Below are positions 35,831 to 48,927 of a stretch of DNA of 64,000 nt, one piece after another. The stretch covers positions 9,805,755-9,869,754 of the forward strand of contig OX104132.1 of assembly GCA_944470555.2 (NCBI GenBank), given 5' to 3'. The DNA is from Heterobilharzia americana (lineage: Eukaryota; Platyhelminthes; Trematoda; Strigeidida; Schistosomatidae). Below the pieces are notes generated by a model, which was given only the letters and a program-made list of their open reading frames with translations, ran no database searches and was not told the origin of the DNA. A program made the translations under genes and the position numbers. Within the stretch, counting starts at the first letter, position 1. The number at the start of each line of letters is the position of its first letter.

Positions 35831-38800
35831 GTTGCTTTCAGAATACTTTCTTAATAAGGGGATAGGTCATGTTGGAGTATACTATCGTGGAGGTGCTTTA
35901 CTATCTCAAACAAATGGACCTGGATATCACTTAATGATTCCTATCATAACAACATATAAACCTGTTCAGGTATATAGATTGAGTAGTTTCTTTACTGTAT
36001 ATACTGTATACTGTATATTAGATTACTTTGCAAACCGATGAAGTAAAGAATGTTCCTTGTGGTACAAGGTAATTTTCATGTCATTGAGCTATATTTTATT
36101 CCATTAACAATATATAGTATTGTGTTTTCAGTTTGTATTTGTCTGACTCCTGCAATTCTGTCTCATTTTGAAATATAACGTGTAGTGAAGAGAAGTGCAA
36201 CTCAGCAACAATACTCAAACTTTTTTAGTAGGTGGTTACAAGATACACCTAATCTGTGGCTACTAAGACGTTGGTCGAAGAAAAGTCGTAATCCTCTCAA
36301 CAGCCTTGTGCACATTCAAACAGTAAACAGTGAACCACACTAATGATATCAGATGGCTGCCCAAACCTTGATAGGTGGGAATGAGTTCGAAATCGTAACA
36401 CGGCGAATAAAAATCAAGTGCCTAGATGGATAAACTACAGCTCTACAAGAAGCCTTAGTAGACGGATCACTCTTCAAGTAACTAAACTAACCATTAGTCA
36501 CATTGTCATACTCTCAGAAAGCAGTAGCATATTAAAGTTAATATTCACTAGCGATCAGCAGCATCTTGTACACATAGCAAAACTACTGAATGGCATATGC
36601 AACTGTTAGCCGATAGATGTAGTAAATAAATATTTTGCATAGGACACGCACATTTAAATCCTTACCAAACAATTCACCATTATAAAATCTGTATTTACAC
36701 ATGAATGTTCCTCTAACCTAATTCGAAAGTACTTAGTTATAACACTTACACTGATTTCGCTAAATTATTTACCATGCTTATTTTAAAATTGCTATAAATG
36801 AATCAAATATAAACTATCACTTCAGAAATGAACTGTTTTTCATACACATTAGTGCATATTATCAACCTCATATGATTCGAAGATTGGTTATCATAGTCAT
36901 AAAATATCACTTACTGGATCACTTTTCAAGCAATTTTTTTCTATTATTCATAGCAAGGGGATTTCACAACCTGCTTCCATTTTTATGGACCTAATGCTCT
37001 GCATTCTTTTATTTTAACAGTAATAGGATTTTTAATATATCCAGGATTGATGTTAAATCATTCTTACTGCACGTATTGTGAGTTGATTTTATGAACAAAG
37101 CTTTATGGGTCAGCCTCTCCATCTATCAATCTATAACAGTATGGTTGTATTGAATTCCTTCTTAGTTGTGTGGCAATCATTGATGATGGTACTTGTTCTC
37201 CTTTCTCGTGAATTTCTGAGAGAGAGAGCGACTCCTCTCTCATGTGTTTGACTACTTTATTTAGATTTTCTGCCTCACTAGTCAAACTCAGCCAAGTTAA
37301 TGGTGCATTTAGCCAAGCTTACTTGAACTAATGTAGGGTGGTGCGATTTAAGTTTTGATATCTATTAGGACGCTATGGTTTACTGCATATTCTATGAGAT
37401 AAAGATGTTGACCAGATTCAAAACCTTCTGTTTACCTTAAGTGGCAATTTGGGGATTTTTTTAGATGCATTCCTCGCCATCCGAATTCGAGCTCTTGCTC
37501 TATGACTTGTCTTTGTTGATGTATTGTCTAACATTTGGAAGTGAAGTGGTTGAGAGTGTTGACCACTTCACCTACTCGAGAAGTCGGATCAGTCTTGGTG
37601 GGTCAGTGACTGACAAAGTCTCTGCTTTGATGCCAAAAGCTCGCTTTGTTTTTATCACTTTGCACCGTCTATAGCACCACCGTGATATGCGATTACCTAT
37701 TAAAGGTCGAGCGATCTGCGCTGCGGTCCTTTTTGTTCTGCTATATGGTTATGAAACATGACGATTGAAAATGGAGAATGTAAGAAGACTTCAGGATTTT
37801 GACCATCATTACCTTCGTAGCATAACCTTAGTGGAGCCACCACTTCACTAAAGTAGAACTCAGGAGTATAGTTTTAGGCAGGACAAATAAGTATAGCAAA
37901 CTGGACCGTCGTGCAGTACTGCTAAGGCCTACATTTATTCTGACTAATACACTGATATCAAACGATCATCTGGTTTTTGTTTCATTTTGCAATATAACAG
38001 TTAGTTAGTTATCCTTCTTCATTATCCCACTCGAAAGTATTTTTGTTTTTATCTACCACCTAGTTGGTGTGACAAAACTATGTATGTATCGTGACTTCAA
38101 TGCGTTAATCACGTAATTCATACATTTTAGGAGTGGGATTAAACTCTGTAAGAGTCTTACACCCTAAACTTCTTGTAACCATATCTACTAATTCTGGAAT
38201 GTTGATGCTGCCATTGCCTACTCCTTCTGTTTGCTTATATTTTATTTTTTAGTTTGAAAACTGTAAACGCAATATAAATTCCCAAAGTAGCGACATCTTA
38301 GGAAGTCGAAATCCACTCAGCTACCTTGTGCACATTCGTGTGGTAGGCAGTGAGCTGCATGTAGTGTGTAAAGGCTACTGATACTACCTGGCTGGCCAGA
38401 ACTTGGTTTGTGGAGCGGTGTTCTAACCCATGGCCCAGCAGTTGAAAGTCAACTCCTTAGACCAAGCAGCCACAACTCCACCGACATATCAGATCTACGA
38501 GCCAGATCAGATCAATGTCTAGTTGATTTCTTTCTGTTTTGAGGGCTATATTAATTGGTGTATTAGACTCTTTGCATCAAAATGAGTCAATTTTCATCTT
38601 GTTTCCTCTGAATATCATTTAACTCTTACATCATTTCTTATAAATTGTATAGTTCAAAGCTTTAGCGGTTTCTAATAGGCATATTGTTGGCATTGCCTAG
38701 GATGTTTGATAAAACGGGGATAAAGATAATGTTTAAACCTTTAAATTTACTCAGAGACAGTTTATCTACTTAACAATGACATTGACACAACTAAATGAAA

Positions 38801-41800
38801 TAATCCCATCTACCGAATACTATGCAATGATTGTAAAGTCAAGTATATAGGCTGAACCAGTCAATCGTGGTCAGCCAAGCTTTCACAATATATCAATCTA
38901 AGTTGACAGATCTCATTGAAACAACTAATCTTAAGGAGAACTCAAACGTTTTTATCCACACACTGATACACAGCAGAGTAAGATGGAGTAATATTTCCAA
39001 AGACTAAAATAGGTGAAGAAAATGGTTGACTATTGAAGCCTTATTCATCTAATCGTTGCCTAACACGTTCAGTAAGAATGGTTCGACATCAGTCCCATAT
39101 ATATTGAAAAATCGACTGCTAAATTTAAAAACAGTGGAGCAGTAGGACTAAGAACTGAAGCGGCAAGTTGCATAATCTCCTCAATGTGAATACTGGCAAA
39201 ATATCATTCAATAATTAATTATACTATATCACTGTATACTTCACCGAATGAGCCTATTTCTACCTCTGATGTATATCGTGACAGCTTGATACATCAGTAT
39301 TCATTACAGACTCTTATCAGCTGAGGAACTACTGAAAATCTGGGAGCACTGGATAGCTATTTCTTTCTAGTACGGGACTCCTCAGCAGTACACACTCACG
39401 ACCCGGCCAGGGTTCGAACTCAGGACCTTCAGGTTCCATGGCGAACGCGTTAACCAATCAACCACTGGGTTGGTTTTCAGTAGTCCACAGTTTCTAACTT
39501 TTGCGATTCACAGCATAGCGCAAGTCTTCAGTTGGCATCCGCTATATCGTGAATTGACAGAAGTTGGAAACTGTGAACCACTGAGAATCGATCCAGTGGC
39601 TGAATGGTTAACGTGTTCGCCGTGAAACCTGAAGGTCCTGAGTTCGATCCCTAGCTAGGTCGTGGGTGTGTACTGTCAAGGAGTCCCTTACTAGGACGAA
39701 ACAGCTGTCCAGTGCTCACAGATTTTCAATGGTTCCCCAACTGATATCAGTCCGTGATGAATACTACCTATTAATTAAAAAAAGCCATTCTTCTCAAAAA
39801 TAACAGTAAATTTGTTATTTTCTCTTTTCCATTCATTTTTCAGTGGTGGAGTGGTTATTTATTTTGATCGTGTTGAAGTGGTTAACTATTTGTCAGCTAA
39901 CAGCGGTAAGTTTGGGTATGATGTCTAAAATCAGTACCATAACTTGTTCCATAGAATCAATTACATGGTGCATTTATAAAATTTGAATTTGTATCGACCA
40001 AATATTCACACTGCTCCAGGTTCTGGAACACAGGCACACTTACGGACGCCCGACACTAGTTGTATTTCTCGACCTGAAGGCAGCATTGAACTTTATTGAT
40101 CAAGAAGTCTTATGGCAATATCTCTTACTGAAAGGCGTGCCGAGTAAGTATATCACCTTATTGAAGGCTCTCTACTTGAACACTTGTGGGCGTGTTAGAG
40201 CCTATGGTGAGATGTCCAGGTAGCTATGCTCACCGATTGATGTCCATCAAGGTTGCCCACTGTCTCCATTCTTATTCAATTTTGTCATAGAAATTCTTAT
40301 GGAGGTCTCCTCGTCACCTGATTACACAGAGGTTGACCTAATCGGTAGAGAATTTTCGTCAGTCCTAGGATATGCAGATGGCATACTCCTGTCAGGTAAA
40401 GACGCCAGGAAGATGCAGAGTCTTCTGAACACTTTGAGTGGGAATTCGAGAATGTTTGGGATGCGGTTCCCACTACCAAAATGCAAATTTTTGCTTCAGG
40501 ACTGGTCTTCAGCGGTACCACGGCTAACAATAGAGAGTGAAGTGGTTGAGTGTGTCGTCCACTTCACTTACCTGGGAAGTAGGATCAACCTTGGTGGGTT
40601 AGTTGCCGATGAAATCTCTGCACGAATACAAAAGGCTCAACTGGCTTTTGCCAATTTACGCCACTTGCACAGCAGTCCGGACTGTTCTCCTGTATGGCTG
40701 TGAAACATGGCTATTGAAGGTGGAAGACATGAGAAGGATTGAAGTGTTTGACCACCATTGCCTTCGTAGTATAGGCCATATTCCGTGGTGTCACCATGTG
40801 AGTAATGCAGAAGTTAGGTGTAGAGTTTTAGGGAGTAAAGGTAAGTTAGTTGACGAGGTTATGAACCTTCATCGACTGAGATGGTTGGAACACGTATTAC
40901 GTATGCCTAACCGCCGATTACCTCGTCACACAATGTTGGTTGAAGTAGATTTAAGCTGGAAAAAGCCCGAGGTGGCGAGACAAAAACATGGTATCAATGT
41001 ATGAAGTCTTTGACTGTTGGTTTGAGTCATGTGGGGCGATGCAGACTGGGTTGTTGGTGTCGGCGGGACAAGAGGAACCAGTGGTTGGAGACTCTAGGTG
41101 ATATGGTTCAGAACCGATGTCAGTGGCAGAGATGTATACACATACATTATCGTCATCTTAACGATGCTATACCGAATCTCACCATCTTCTCTCTCTTCCT
41201 TTCTCTCTTTTCGTACTTTATATTTCTTTTTTACTGAATTTTCTTATCTTCATCTTGCACCTCACTAGCTTTTTATTTGATGTAGTCATATGAGCTGTGG
41301 CAACTCGGAGGGTAACGCGTAATGCCTGGTCCTATGTTGATATTGATGATGATGATTGGCACAGACCGCTAAAGACTAATAGTCCCTCGGGTTTGTATTC
41401 TTGTACAATTCTCAGGACAATTTTGTTGTAATTCCCCTCTTACATAGAATTTTTGATTCAATTTGGGGGTTTGTGGGGATTTATTTGTTGATTTCAGGCT
41501 AGTATTCATCATGGACTGACATCAGTTAGAGAAACATTGGAAACCTGGGAGCACTGGACAGCTGTTTCGTCCTAGTATAGGACTCCTCAGGAGCACGCAT
41601 CGATGACCCCGCCCCTCCAGGGATGGAGCGCAGGACCTTCAGGTTCCGCGGCCAGCATGTTACTATTGAACCACTCAGTCGTGATCTAAAGGTCCATATT
41701 TCCAACTTCTGTCAGTTCAAGACACAGCTCGACCATCACCCAACGTCATCGTTGAATATTTATCCTCACGTGACCGGTGGGGGAAACCTGGTGGACGTAA

Positions 41801-43207
41801 GAACAATTACTCAACGATGACATTGAGTGATGTTCGTGCCATCTCGTGAACTGACAGAAATTGGAAATATGTACTGTTAAATCCCGACACAGTAATATTA
41901 GTCCATGATAAATACGAACTTAACAGTGTAATTCTTTTTCTTACCCAGATTAAAAGGTGACCAGATTTAAATAAGTGTGTTGTTTTGTTAAGTAAAACAA
42001 ATTTCACTCCATAACGTTTATCACCTTTCTAGTAATGAAGTCAAACACCGAGGTATTGAATATGAAGATAAACAATGGAAAAATATAATGAACGAGAGAT
42101 GTTTACCTTTAGGTGTATTCCTCTATGGCTTAAATTGAAAGTTATCAAGAAGTTCATAACATATAGTTCATTCATCTTTATTGCTTAAGGTTTATAGGGT
42201 CACCAGCAGTATTTGAAACCTTTGTTGTGTTTGTACATAATCAGTGAACATTTATAAAATCTAGTGTGAATACTTCATAGTAAAATAAGTAAACCCACTT
42301 TATACAGAGTAATATACTATGGCTTGTTGGCAAAGATATTTTAATCTCAAGCAATACTTTCCAGATTTGATCTTCACTCCATCTACTCCGACTTGGGCAA
42401 CTGAACAGTATCATACGCTATTATATACCAGATGTAGGTTATAGTTTAGTAAATAAGACTGTATCAGGTTGTTGAAGTGACTTTATCATCACTCATGTAA
42501 TAAGTTCGCTACAGATAAAAATTGTAGTAACCTCTTCAAACGCTTTGTTAAAGGTTTTAATTTTTGTGTTGTTTAACTTGTATTGCATACTTCTAATTAG
42601 TGATTTAGTGCAAGTTGCACCCTGGGCCCACAGTTTCTAGAAGTAAGGTCCAACAAGAACTACTTGTATGATACACATACATTAATACCTGTAAAGATAT
42701 TTATGTGGTAGTCTGTGAACCAATCTTGTTGTGTAAGAAAGGCTTATAATATTAACCTGGATGGTGGTTGCTCAGGTAGTAGTATTTGAATCCAGAATCG
42801 AGTTGTTTAAAGACAAGTGTTAAAATCAGTTAGCCAAATCTCTACTGAACAGTAGTTATTCACTAACTACTAAGAGTTTGGCTAAAATTAGTTAAGTAAA
42901 CTTATCACTTTATCTCCTTTTTGCTATGTTATTACTTCATCATCCTCTTTTCTTCTGTTTATCTTTCTTTCTTTTTTTTTCAGTTCATGATATTGTTAAA
43001 AACTATACAGCTGACTATGATAAAACATTGATCTACAACAAGATACATCATGAATTGAATCAATTTTGCAGTGTACATACTTTACAAGAAGTTTACATTG
43101 AACTGTTCGGTAAGTTCGCCTTTTTGAATATAATAATAGGATTGCTTACGTTTTCAGAATTGGATAACTCCACTACACATTTATTATGCGGTGGTCTATT
43201 CACTAGG

Positions 43208-43274
<67 letters not shown>

Positions 43275-46200
43275 TGTTGTTAGAGTATCTGATAGAGTTC
43301 TACTTTCTGTTACTCAATGAAACAATGTGTGATAATTTTTATTTTTGAGGAAAATTTACATATTCGATATTTAGTCTGAAAACTACATTTAATAAAGTAA
43401 AACGAGATTTCTATGTAGGTTTGTAAGTTAAATTTTATTCTAACTGTAACTTGTGTCTATATGCATGTATATATGTGTTTTTTTTTACGAGAGAATATAA
43501 TTGTACGGATGATGTCTACATTCAGAGCACATTAAAATATAAATTGATCGGACTACTCTACTACTTTGCTCACGCTGTTGACAGTATTGATGAACAAGTG
43601 ACTGATCACCGTAAAACCCAACTAAGTTATTATCAAAAGAAATATACTGTTGAACAGCGTGAGTAATTATGAATAATTCATACTGATCTGTAGATTTCGT
43701 TAGCCAGATCGTACAGATCTAAACACTTAACCAGCATTTTACCTTTTGGGTGCCGAGTTTATTAGTGCTGTACTCCAACGAATTCAGCTCACATAGCCGA
43801 GTTGTTTAGATCAACTGAATCTGGTTAACTGACTTGAATAAACTGGTATACTGTGAATAGGATGATCAATTTGAAAATGACTTACAAGCCGCATGTTTCA
43901 TGTTGACATTTCTCACATCTCAGTAGTTTTCAAACTGCTAAATTGTGCTGTCAACAGAGTTTCCGTGGAGTTAGTATCTAATGAAACTACCAGCGATTTC
44001 GAAACATCCGCACAGCGAGTAGATATCACGATTCAGTAGCGTAATGGATAATGTTCTAGAGTTTTTATACCATAGATTCGATTCTCAGTGGCAACATCAC
44101 TCATTGTGATGCAGGTGCATCTGCCTAATGAGCCCCAACTAGAACTAAACATGAGTCCTGGATTCCAGTGGCAGCTACCATCACTAATTACTAGGAGATG
44201 AACCTCCTCTCAGGGAGAAGAAAACAGATAGTTTTTGAGAAGAACAACTTCCTACAGCTGTTTTTCAAAAAAACTTCGATGAAGTAGCAGTACCCCTATA
44301 TAAATTGCTAAATGGTACAACGTTTACATGGTAAGAGTCAGTGCGGAAGATATTTGATCGAATCAAAAGACTTCTAGTTGACTGATAAATGATTACCAGA
44401 ACACTAGAAGCATTTCACAGTTGCAACAGATACACACATTGGTATCGTTTCAAGACAGTTAAACGGTGTTGTGGAGTGTGTCAGCTATGTCTTGCCAGCG
44501 GAACACAAGTATTTGACGGTTGAAAATAAATGTTTGTCGCTAGACAAATGTAGACTGCTGGGTCGTTGACTGCATGCACTATGTGACATTTCTAATAGAC
44601 TAAAATGGAATTAAAATCTATCACAATGCGTAAGTTTTTCTCCTATATCAACATTCTTTCTTTATTGAGACTGATCATCAACCCTTCCATTGGTTGAAAA
44701 CAGGAAGACCTGTGGCAATTTATCACGATGGATATTACATTTACAATAATATGACTTCATCATTAGGCACGTTCCGGGGAGAGCCGAACTTCTTTACACA
44801 ACGTACACAGTTGGTCCCTTGCAAAGGGATCCACTAAAATTGGTCCGTTATCGGAAGTCTGGTTGCAATCTTCATGCAGTAAACTAAGCGGCTAAATGAA
44901 GAGATAGATATCGACAAGCAAACAAAAAGGCAATATAACATTGCTCCGGCACAAGGATAGATGAAAATAAAGATGTACGGAGCTCCGATTTCACAAGGTA
45001 ACAATAGGTGTTGGGTATTAGTGATTCCAAAAGACCTGCACCACGAGATGATTTACGAATGCCACCAGTTAGCCATACAGGCATTACAAGAATGAAAAAG
45101 TCCATACTAACCAGGTACGAGAGACGACGCTGCAGAGTATGTGCTTGTTTATTCACAGCGTCAATTGATGAAATGAGATTGATGCATACAACCACCATTA
45201 CAGTCTATTCCAATAACGGCAATTGGTGATCTACGGCCATTAAATTTAATGTGACCTTTTTCTCAGACCGCCATCACTAACGAAAAACTAATGGTGATGA
45301 TAGCATACTACACTCTGGAAAGTCACCATAACGATTGTAGGACACAGTGCAAAAACAATAACTGAGGCGATAATACAAAATATTGCAGCCGACCACGAAG
45401 TGTCTAGGATGCTGTTGACATGTCACGACTCCCGTTTACGGAGTGGTAAATTCAAATTCGGTCTGGGACAGCTAGTTATCAGGAGGATACAGATAATGCC
45501 ATATTATCCACAGATGAATGGTGTGGGCGAAAGGAATGGCCGGCTCCGAAGTGAGGTAATCGGAGATAAAACTGCTATTAGTTTTATTATTACATCACGC
45601 CTCCATACATACAAGAAATCACCGTTCTAGCTGATGTATGGTATACAACTACAACTACCAGTACAGTAATAAGACCTGGCTGCTTGAACGCGGGTGAATT
45701 ACTAGGAGGTTGAAATAGAGAAAATCAGCTGTCACTAATAAAGAAGTCAAGCAGTAAGTAGACTCTGGGAGGTAAAAGCAGAAAGAAAGTACGAAATGAA
45801 AACCACTCAGAGTGGGAGATCATGTGAAGTGTATGGAACGAAAGCACACTACAGAAGGCGTGTCAGGATCAGGATGACTGCTCCCATAGTGGGATGGGCC
45901 GTACTTCATTATCGAGAGACGCGGTACGATCAATAAATGAAGACAAACAGAAACGCGTAAATGCTAGTCAACTTCAGAAAATTGGTCTAATTGTGACAAA
46001 ATATTGAACGAAAGATAGATAAAGAAGACAAGTATTAAGATCAAAGCGGCTACAGAAACGACTTTTTAATGGAGAGAAGAGTATAGTGTATGCTGGTTTT
46101 GCGAACAGGCTTAAGTCAATAGTATATAATTATAGTGTCACTCAGATAAGAAAGTAAGGTTATCCTTCAATCAGTTGAGGCTCTAATGAAGAAAACAATA

Positions 46201-48866
46201 AACATAGGAGGAGAATGCAAAAACTAAATGAAGATCAACTCATCTCAGATATAGAAAGGAAGTTGAATGTTTTACCCTAAAAGAAAAAAAAAGTATAAAA
46301 AAAGAACTAGCCAAGTAATTAAAGTTACATTTTTAATAGAAATGAAGGTACTAAGATAATTATCACGAAAACTTCATTAGTGTTCAAAGCACAGTGTGTA
46401 TTAATACTTTTGATCGATTGTTTTACGAAACATATTTTATGATCATGTAGGAATCGCTTCTTCATAGAATAAAAGTTGTACACATTTTTGCTTGTTTATA
46501 TGTATATATATAAACTCAACTTCTTATTAATATAACTTTTTTCATACCTATTCATATCTTCACCTTGAACTTACAGACTGATAACATTTTATGATCATAT
46601 ATGAACAATGTCATCTAACTTGTCTACATATACTATTCAGATATATAATAACTTGTATATATTTTATTCTCTAAAAAAGCAACTTTCACAAGATCAGAAA
46701 ATGTTAGAAACTTATAAATATATTCCTTTATAAATCACTTATCAAATTCTTAACTTATTCAATTCTATTTATTCATTTATTTATCATTATTATTATTAAA
46801 TTTTGAGGGGGTTGTGGAGATTTGGAAATATTTCAAGTTGTTATTCATCGAAGACTGACATCAGTTGGAGGAACAAAGGAAACCTGGGAGCACTGGACAG
46901 ATGTTTCGTCCTAGTATGGGACTCCTCAGCAGTGCGCACCCACGACCCCACCAGCAGGGATCGAACCCGCGACCTTCAGGTTCCGCGACCAGCGCGTTAC
47001 CATTGAGCCACTGGAAATATGGAGCATTGGATTCCGACCCAGTGGCTCAATGGTAACGCGCTGGTCGCGGGTTCGATCCCTGCTGGTGGGGTCGTGGGTG
47101 CGCACTGCTGAGGAGTCCCATACTAGGACGAAACAGCTGTCCAGTGCTCCCAGGTTTCCTTTGTTCCTCCAACTGATGTCAGTCTTCGATGAATAACAAC
47201 TTGAATTATTATTATTATTATTATTATTACTATTTATTTATTTATTGATTGATTTTGTAAAATGCAAATAATATGATTTCCGTTCACTTTTAAAGGTGAA
47301 CCATTCTTTTTGTTTGTTTTAGTTAATTACTACTTTATTTCATGTAACATAAATTACTATAACAAAGCATTTTTAGGAACCGTGTTATACAGATACTGCC
47401 TGTTTTTGTTTTTTTTTAAGTCAGAATGGTAAAAAAAAACAGGCATTGAATTTCTCTGTGCAAGAGATCAACCTCCCTAATAATAATCTTTAAGAAATAC
47501 TTTTAAAGAATAAGAATATTTGTAGGGCAAATAATACTGTTAGAGTGATCACTTCCTCAGATAGTTTTATTACTTTATGTATTTCAGATTGATTTTCAAT
47601 TCATACTAGTTTTTTTCAGTTTTTCATCATGTTTCTCTCCAGAACCTGTACCTTGTCGGTTTTTCCAGTGATACTGAACTGTATACTGATACACGTTCTT
47701 ATAATCAGCACGTACCAAACTTTAATGCTCTAATACATTGTGAAAGTTAACTACTTTTCATTCACTGTAAGGAGGATATATGTTTATAGTAAGGGACTGT
47801 AATTTTTCTGAATTAATACGATTGATTCATGTTCTATCAGTGGTAGTTTACTCTTTGTGGATGTTTACCATATCCTAGAAGAAAATGTCAGCGTTCTACA
47901 ATTGTTTTATATGCCATCCGTTAATTATCGGCTCTTAGTAATTTGTACTAGGTGATGATTGAGAGTGAGATGAAAATCTGGACTGTGGCCGGATTTGAAC
48001 CAGCGATCACCGGGTTGCCTGTCCAGTGCTCTACCAAATGGGCTATGAGGTCCGACTGCTGACCAAAGTTTTATTTCATTTCAATCACCAAGTGTTTTGT
48101 CCGACTACCATGTGAATTCGTGATGCGTTACTACCGCTTGATTGTATCCACACTGGTCACTGGTTCGAATCCGGCCGCGGTCCAGATTTTCATCCTACCT
48201 TCAGTCATCACCCAGTACAAATACTAGTCTGCCAAACTACGGCTGTCTTAGATAGTCAAATCATAATCTTAGTAATTTCTCAAGTCAATGACTAACAACT
48301 TTACCTACCGTCACAGGGTAAATATGTGCATCCTTTCTTTACGACAGTTGATAGGACACATATGATTCACAAAATTAATTGTAAAGAATGTTTCTCAAAG
48401 AATTCATGGGGTTGATGCACATAGAAAATCATAATGTCGATTCGAAGAAAAACGCGAAATACTGCAACATGTCAAAATATTAACTGCTTAAAGCCAAATA
48501 TTCAGATTAACTGATCAAAAAGAGGTATGTGAATCTATCGACAGTCAACTAAGAAGGTAAATATGCATTTTTCAGTTAACTGAAAGGTGACTGAGTAAGT
48601 AAGTAACCTCTACTTCAACCTATAAGTAGAAAGTATCAAAAGCCAAGAAGTATTAACTCAGTACTCAAGAAACTCTTACACTTGTCTCACTACTTCGTGT
48701 AACTAGTATGTGGTAAAATGTATGCTTAGAAATTTACCTTCATACCTTACTAACGCTCATTATCCTAATGAACTCAACAGTGTGCTTTTGTACGTTTCAC
48801 TTCTAAAGACTACATACTCTTAGATTAACATAGAAGATATTGACTATTGTCTTTTTGTCTAATCTA

Positions 48867-48927
<61 letters not shown>

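Larger units (their letters stand above)
46803..47205. mobile_element. Near-perfect head-to-head palindrome of the second hammerhead SINE-like family
   Basis: Left arm 46832-47014 and right arm 47039-47205 are reverse complements with one substitution and one 16-nt indel, around a 24-nt spacer. Each arm has an A-box-like TGGCTCAATGG, B-box GGTTCGATCCC and a complete hammerhead, transcribed outward from the centre. The indel is a deletion in the right arm between short GTCGCGG repeats. Outer flank 46803-46831 (GAGGGGGTTGTGGAG) is present only on the left. The element inserted in an (ATT)-rich stretch. Confidence 0.85.

Noticed and set aside
47985..48052. Possible tRNA gene (good A and B boxes)
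   Set aside because: The acceptor stem pairs only in part and no sound anticodon arm forms. A partial inverted copy with the same non-tRNA 3' extension lies nearby, so it is a SINE head.
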